In this document: one piece after another, positions 1 to 6,300 of the stretch
How positions within the stretch are numbered: position 1 is the stretch's first letter
Layout: each line of letters starts with the position of its first letter
Origin: Acetobacter sp.
Lineage (GTDB): Bacteria; Pseudomonadota; Alphaproteobacteria; RF32; CAG-239
Direction: 5' to 3'
Assembly: GCA_023665325.1 (NCBI GenBank)
Contig: JAMPED010000055.1
Span: 1 to 6,336 of the forward strand
DNA length: 6,336 nt
Notes under the pieces: generated by a model
Database searches by the model: none
Told to the model about the DNA's origin: nothing
What the model saw: the letters and a program-made list of their open reading frames with translations, nothing else
Made by a program: the position numbers and the translations under genes

Positions 1-120
1 TAATTTTTGAAGATTTTATTTTATAAGGTTGTTTTTGCGTAAAAGTTGTAAATTTTTAATTAATATTATAGCAAAAATATGACTAAATATTTTTATTTTT
101 AAAATAATAAAATTGCATGA
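1..120. other. AT-rich intergenic region, no gene seen
   Basis: Only 17 of these 120 bases are G or C by my count, far below the coding region that follows. All three forward frames meet a stop within the first 26 bases: TAA at 1, TGA at 8 and TAA at 24. Any upstream gene on this strand must therefore end at or before the left edge, and only a seven-codon tail could be present. A short AT palindrome, TTATTTT then T then AAAATAA, lies at 93-107. It has almost no loop and no GC stem, so I do not call it a terminator. The A/T tracts at about 60-115 lie just upstream of the predicted promoter and could act as an UP element, which is inference. Confidence 0.6.
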
Positions 121-126
121 TTTTGT

Positions 127-155
127 TTGCTTTTGTCGATTCTTTCGGCTATAAT
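127..155 (+). promoter_or_regulatory. Predicted housekeeping-sigma promoter
   Basis: A perfect -10 hexamer, TATAAT, lies at 150-155. Exactly 17 bases upstream is TTGCTT at 127-132, a weak -35 that keeps the TTG but matches only 3 of 6 consensus positions. There is no extended TGn before the -10. A/T-rich DNA upstream could compensate for the weak -35. The expected transcription start is about 161-164, giving a 5' leader of roughly 40 nt before the ATG at 201. The perfect -10, correct spacing and position just before the gene make this the best promoter candidate in the window. Confidence 0.7.
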
Positions 156-162
156 AGAGTTG

Positions 163-186
163 CATTGAAAATGTCGTGTTTTCATG
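163..186 (+). promoter_or_regulatory. Small 5'-leader hairpin
   Basis: The arm at 163-171 (CATTGAAAA) pairs with TTTTCATG at 179-186 around a seven-base loop. This gives eight base pairs with T165 bulged out. The stem begins almost exactly at the predicted transcription start and ends just before the ribosome binding site, leaving AGGAG at 190-194 unpaired. Hairpins at the extreme 5' end of a transcript are known to slow decay of some bacterial mRNAs, which would suit a very long message. The stem is AT-rich and short, so it may be a chance pairing. No riboswitch-like conserved fold is visible. Confidence 0.35.
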
Positions 187-187
187 A

Positions 188-195
188 AAAGGAGA
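188..195 (+). promoter_or_regulatory. Ribosome binding site (AAAGGAGA)
   Basis: A strong Shine-Dalgarno sequence with AGGAG at 190-194 sits six bases before the ATG at 201. It decides the start codon. Another in-frame ATG exists at 171, but it has no purine-rich site upstream, lies only about 8-10 nt from the predicted transcript start, and would put this site inside the coding sequence. Starting at 201 also gives a canonical signal peptide with a lysine-rich N-region. Confidence 0.88.
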
Positions 196-200
196 TTCTT

Positions 201-311
201 ATGACTAAGAAATTTTTAAAGGGACTTTACTGCGTGGCGCTGATGTTTGTTACATTGGGCGCTTTATGTTTCATTCCGGCAATTAAGTCGAATGCAAAAG
301 TCGCAAGTGCA
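201..311 (+). other. Signal peptide (residues 1-37)
   Basis: The N-terminus has a basic N-region (MTKKFLKG) and a hydrophobic core at about residues 9-28 (LYCVALMFVTLGALCF and onward). A polar stretch follows, then an Ala-Ser-Ala motif at 35-37 before Asp38-Glu39. A type I signal peptidase cut after Ala37 is the best guess; after Ala32 is an alternative. Cys11 and Cys23 lie inside the hydrophobic core without a lipobox, so a lipoprotein is unlikely. Residues 38-73 that follow are Ala/Thr/Ser-rich and look like a flexible linker. Confidence 0.88.
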
Positions 312-3300
312 GATGAAGTAAGTTCTCAGGTTGCAGAAACTTCGGGGACGAGTGGAGTGTGGGTTGACACTTATGCGGCGGCAGCGACTGCTCCTACATA
401 CGCCACAGAGACAAGACCAGATGGTGAGTTTAAGGTGATTGACTCGGAAGAGAAACTTGCCTATGTGGCTTTCATGGTTACAATCCAAGGGAACTCTGAT
501 TGGGCAAAGATGAACTTTGAGCTGGCTGATGACCTTGACCTTTCGGCATCACTATGGACTCCAATCGGAACAAGTGCAAATCCATATCAAGGAATTTTCC
601 ATGGAAATAGACATACAATCTCAGGACTGAGGGTTTCTGAGTCATCTGCCGCACAAGCTAGCGTTGCAGGTCTTTTTGGTTATACTAAAGGTGATGGTGC
701 TTCTTACGCCATGATTACCGACCTCAGTTTATCTAGCTTTACTTATGTGACAGGTGGAAACGCGACGCTTAAGGCTGGTACCTTAGTTGGAAACGCTGGG
801 AAAAATACTATTATTGCAAATGTGTATGACGAGCGTGAATACAAGGGTGACATTGCAACCATTGGCTCTGTTGCTGATTCAACAGTCTATGTTTATAGAG
901 GTGGCAGTCCAGATGGTAAGACTGCAAAGTATACAACAAAAGAGAAAATCAAATCTACCGTAACTGTAGACAAGATGAGTGCTGCTCTTCCAACCTCTGG
1001 TTATGCAATTACATATGTTCAGACCTCTAAGAGTGGGACAACTGGATTCTCAGCTGATAACACAGGCTTCTACAAATGCACTTCTACTACAACCTATGAT
1101 GAAACTTTGAAATATCCAATATACGGAACTGTTGTTACTGAAACTGGTGCTAATGGTGTTGCTTATGGTAACTACGGAACATTACTAGATACTCGTGCAA
1201 ATGCTATGGCTGCTGGCGAGGGGTATTTTGCTGTTAATAAGAACAAAACTTTGAATAAGGGTTATACTTTTACCCTTTCAACTCCTTCAATTTCTTCCTC
1301 AACAATGACAACCTTATATAATAGGGGCTTGATTGAGACAATGACTTGGGAGGAAAAGAGTTATTCTGTTAAGGTAAATTATGGTTATGGTCATAATCTT
1401 AACGGAACACCTGCAGGGCAAAGAACTATGGATTTGACTGTTGGTAACGACTTCTCTTGGGAAGAGGCTATCCCTACTTCAAGATATACAAACGACCCAA
1501 TTGACTCTCTCTTCACCACATATAGAAGAATGGGTTATGAATATGCTGGCAGATTCTGTGAATCTACTTTTGAAAATGAATTCGTTGGATATGTTGGAGA
1601 TAATACAGGGTATAGAGGCGGCTCTTACTCAATGTACTTAAAATGGACTCCTAAGACAGATATTGCATACAGCGTGGATTTTGCTAACGCATCAAGTGAT
1701 ACTGGATTCAATCCTAAGGATGCTGTTCGCAAGTTTGACATCAAGGAAAACGGCGTAAGCGTGCTTTCTACTGACGATATTGCTGCGGCAGACCGTGTTG
1801 ACTTTGACTTTACAAATCATGCTGCTGACAAAGCTGTAACTATTGAGTTTGTTCTCAACGCTGGTTACAAGTTCCCGACTAGTGGCTCGTCAAATGAGAT
1901 TACTGCTTCAAGAGAGGATGTTGACGCTTGTGGAGCATACCTTCTCTTTGCTGAAAATGGTTATGATAAATATAATGAGACGGCATACAGCATTTCAACT
2001 GAAACAAGAACAACTGGTGAGGCTGGGGCGAATGAGACTTGGATTATTGTAACAGTTGAAAATATCGTTGCTGGTGATGGCGCGATTACTATTGCATTTG
2101 AACGTGAAGTTTACACCATTGAGCTTGAGGGCGAGGGCGTAACCTATGCACTTTCAGAGGTTACAAATGCCAAAGACGAGACAACTGACACTTACACTGT
2201 TCTTAGTGGCAAGACAGTTCAAACAAGATGGGGTGAAAACTTCAAACTTACTGCAACTGCTGAAGATAACAAATATATCATTGCATATGCAGCTCAAGAT
2301 TTCCCAATCAATGCTGGCACAATAACTGGCGACGGAACTTATGATGATAACTATACTAAAAACTTTAAGACTTACACTTACACAATTTCAAGCTATGCAA
2401 ACTTACTTACTGCGGGCAAGACATCTCACAAGATTACAATTACAGCCATTGAACTTAAAGTAAATGTGGACATTTCAATTGTTCATAATGCAGAGGATGC
2501 GTACAAGGCGATTGCTGAGAACACCGCAGCCGGAAGAAAGGATGCAAGTGGCTCTGAGACCCTTACAACTGGCGACTCCCCAGTAACTTTCATCGCAAAC
2601 ATTGTTGACGGACTTGTTGAAGTCTACATGTACAGCAATGCTTACTACACAAACGATAACGGAGCATTTGTTGTAAAAAGACTTATTGGTGATAACTATA
2701 CAGAAATTCAGTCCTTACAGCCAGAAGCAGAGTTTGTGACTGCGGGGGACTATAAAGGTTACTATAAATACGCTTACAGATTTGAAGGAATAATTGAGGA
2801 TAACAAAGGAGTTCCTTCTTACGAGGTTCAATTCACTGCAGTTCCACAAACATATAATGTTGAATATGCTGTAGAGGTTAGCTTTGATGGCGGTGCAACC
2901 TATGTTACTTTAAACGCAAGTGATGCCGACCATGCAAAACTCATTTCAAGATGGTTTGGCACTGATGGCTATCCAACTGCAAAACCAAGCGGAAAGTATG
3001 GAGACAGTGTAAACTTTGCATTTGTATTGACTGATGCCTTTGGTAAGGTTGAGCTTCTTCAACAAGATTATGTGATTTCAAGAAAGGATGCTGAAACTAC
3101 TGTTGGGGCGGTTGGTACTCTTAATAATGATGAAACTGCTTACATTTTTGGAACAACTGATTCAGTAGTAATTGCAAGGTTTATCCTTAAAAATCCAGAG
3201 CTTACACTACTAGGCGAAGGCTATGTTCTTAGTGTTAACGGGCAGAATAGAAAAGTTGCTTACACTGATGCAGGCATCAAGTTTGCAGATGGTGAAAGTG

Positions 3301-6300
3301 TTAAATTTACAACAACTGGCATTACAAGAACTGCAACTGTTGACGCTGCTGGCAATGTGCCAATGGATGTAAACAGCAACGTTGTTACTATTGACATTCC
3401 AACAGGTTATTACTTTGTTGGGTGGTATTTGAAGAATGGTGAGGTTTATACCGAGCTTACTTCGGGGGCAGATGTTTCATTAAATCAACTTCTTACAAAC
3501 ACCGTAATCGTAAACGCTTTAAAGAGCTCTACAACTGCAGTTACAAACTTCGAAATTGTACCTGCAATTAAACAAAAGACAGTTACTCTTAAATTTAGCA
3601 AGGGTAAAAATGCTCTTGAAGATTATGTAACAAGCGGTGCAACAAGCGCGGGTGAATATACTTACTATCACGAACAAGAAAACGCTAGATACAACCAGTT
3701 TACTGGTGACAACACCAATGCAAGAGCTGCATTTGAATTTAGCACAATGAACAATAAAGTTCACAAAGTTGGCTCTAGTCAAAAGGGCTGGACTGGCGAG
3801 TATGAATCAGCTGTTCATGAATTCCTTATTGATGGAACATTCACTTCTCAGTTGTTTGATACCAATGTTTGGGCTACGGCTACAAACTTTGATATTGAAT
3901 TCACTCCTACATGGAATTTGCTTCAATACACAATTAAGATTGATAACAGTGTTGAAGTAAACATCTATATGGGTGACACAGTCACAGTTACTCCTGGACA
4001 GATTGGCACAGAAACTGAGGGCGCGGCAACCTATACGGTTACTCGTCCAAATGGCGACATCTTAAGTTCTGCGAGCATTGCTCCGCAGCAAGGTATGCAT
4101 GTGACAGGCTTCACCTTTGGTGGTGGCACTGTAACAAGAACTGATGAGGTTACAACATTTACCCTTACTGAGGCAAATATTAAGACTTACCTTGAGACTG
4201 GATTCTTCTACACTGCAGGGCAAGCATTTACAATTGAAACTAAAAAAGACCCTAACATCTATCGTATCGTTCTTACTTCAAATAGAAGTGGCGAAACTTT
4301 CCTCTCTGGCTTTGAGTCAGATGAAAACACTAAGTATGTTGAGGTGACTTACGGAACTCAGCCTACAGCACTTGCTGGCATTAATGTTGAAAGAGCTGGT
4401 TATAGACTTTCAGCGTGGGTAGACACTGCAAATACGAGCAATGTTCTTGCTAGTGTTGACGCTGCTGGTAGATATACTTACACTGGTAACTATCTTACAA
4501 ACAGTAATACTACAGTTAAGGCTATGTGGACACCAGTTGAGGGTGGCGAATATATCCAAATCGCAACAACTGGAAATAAAACTACTGATTATATTGGAAT
4601 TGCCCAACAAGTTGCAACTGCCACTGTTTCAACTCTTGGCAGTGATGCAAACTTAACTCAGACTTTGCCAAACGGTGATATAATCACTGACCAATACTGG
4701 GCAAAGGCACAAAAAGAGGACGGCGCTTATGTTAAAGTTAGCACCTCCGACACTTTGAGTCTTACAACAGTTGCAGAAAGTGGAAATTATGTCTATGTTG
4801 TAGAGTTTAGAGACACCTTTGAGACAAATGTTTCTTACACAATCGAATCAACTCCTGTTGTTGTTACAATCAACAGAAATGGGCTTGTAATTGATGGCTG
4901 GACTCTTGCTTCTTACTACACTGGAGACAGCTCTTATATCGCAGTTGAGGGCGCAAATGAATATGGTACAATCCAATTCAAGAATGGCTTAACTGACGGT
5001 AATAGGGCAGAGGCTTTAGCAGCTCTTAATGCTAAAGTTGCTCGCAACAAGGTTGTTATTCAAGATGCAACAAGAAAATTTAATGCAGGCTCTTACACAA
5101 CTGCAAGGTATTACATTACTCTTACTGAAGAGGAATATGCAAACCTTGATACAACAGTCGTACGCAGAGACGCTGAAGGTTTCTATATTGAGCTTACAGC
5201 TGAGGCATCTTCAAACAAGATTCAAATTAAGCCAACACCAGTTACTATCGTTGTTTCAGGTAAGGGCTTCTTCATGGGTGAAAATATCAACCACTCAGTG
5301 AAGGCAGAATTTGTTGCAGGGCTTGAGATTGCACCTATTGATAACTTCCAATTCAACGCAACAGTGATGACAAATTCTGGTGCGGCTGGGGTTTATGATA
5401 AGACAGCTCAGTTCACATGGGCAGACCTTAAAATCACTCGCGCAGGCGAAACAGTTGCAAACGGCAACTTTGAGTTTACTATTGATGACCAATATGAGAT
5501 TGAAGAAATCACAACAACAAACGCTTATGTTTACAACTACTCAGTTGGTTACCTTACAGCAGATGCTAACAACGCTCTTGCAGGGGTTGCAGACCTTTAC
5601 CAAGGCGAGAATCCTGACTATAGAGTTCGTGTAACTGACATCAAGGTTGGCAATACAAGCGTCGCAACCTTCAATTCAAATGCAACTTTCTTCAACTATG
5701 TTGATGAAGCTACTGGAAACGCAATCTTCACAATCTCCGGGAATGGAACAACCAAGTTTATGCTGGCTATTCGTCAAGGCTCTGATGTTGAATTCACCGT
5801 AACTGTAGAAGAAATCACTGCTGGGACAAAACTTATATTCCTCGGATTCCAAACAGTTAAAGCAGATGCAGCTGCTTACGCAGAGGCGTTTGGTGATACT
5901 CCTGTTGCTGAAAAGAGTGACACGGTTACAACCTTGGCTACTACAAATGTATACGCGCTTTACACTGACCTTAAACAAGTTACTGTAAACTACAATGCAA
6001 ATGCAAGCATGACAAGCGAAACGCTTTATCTCACTGCAGATGCAGCAAAGAACATTGCAGACCCAGTTTGGAAAGGTTTTGCATTCAAGAGATGGACAAC
6101 CACAAACGAACAGTTGGGTATAATTGATGCTTCAACGGGGACAAAAGTTACAGCAAACGCAGGCGCTTACACAAAGGCAACAATCACTGCTGATTGGGAG
6201 CTTGAAGAGCCTACAATCACTACAAACAAAACTACAATCACTGGAAATGCGATTGATACAACAATCACAACTGGAAGTATCACAATTGCAATTTCAGACA

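Noticed and set aside
93..107. AT palindrome as a transcription terminator of an upstream gene
   Set aside because: TTATTTT-T-AAAATAA has only A-T pairs and a one-base loop, so it cannot form a stable terminator hairpin. No upstream gene is visible.
171..200. In-frame upstream ATG at 171 as the true start
   Set aside because: It has no Shine-Dalgarno, lies about 8-10 nt from the predicted transcript start, and would place the strong AGGAG at 190-194 inside the coding region. The start at 201 gives a normal signal peptide.
184..204. Six-codon frame (ATG at 184, TGA at 202-204) overlapping the main start by ATGA
   Set aside because: Coupled leader peptides can look like this, but this ATG has no ribosome binding site of its own and overlaps the main gene's AGGAG. 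A chance ATG is more likely.
5029..5301. Out-of-frame + strand open frame of 90 codons
   Set aside because: It overlaps the recognisable domain-bearing frame completely and its product is Leu/Gln-rich with no motif. The other + strand frames at 1441, 1843, 3769, 4144, 4441 and 5380 are rejected for the same reason.
5676..5978. Open frame of 100 codons on the minus strand
   Set aside because: It lies wholly inside the long + strand frame, encodes a Cys/Ser/Phe-rich product typical of antisense shadows, and has no separate ribosome binding site or family resemblance. The same applies to minus-strand frames at 264-488, 3519-3782, 4410-4610 and 5295-5492.
6180..6268. ACAATCAC recurrences as a DNA-level binding site array or iteron
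   Set aside because: The copies are spaced 33, 21 and 27 bases apart, always multiples of three, and fall in one codon phase encoding Thr-Ile-Thr. Protein-level constraint explains them better than a DNA-binding role.
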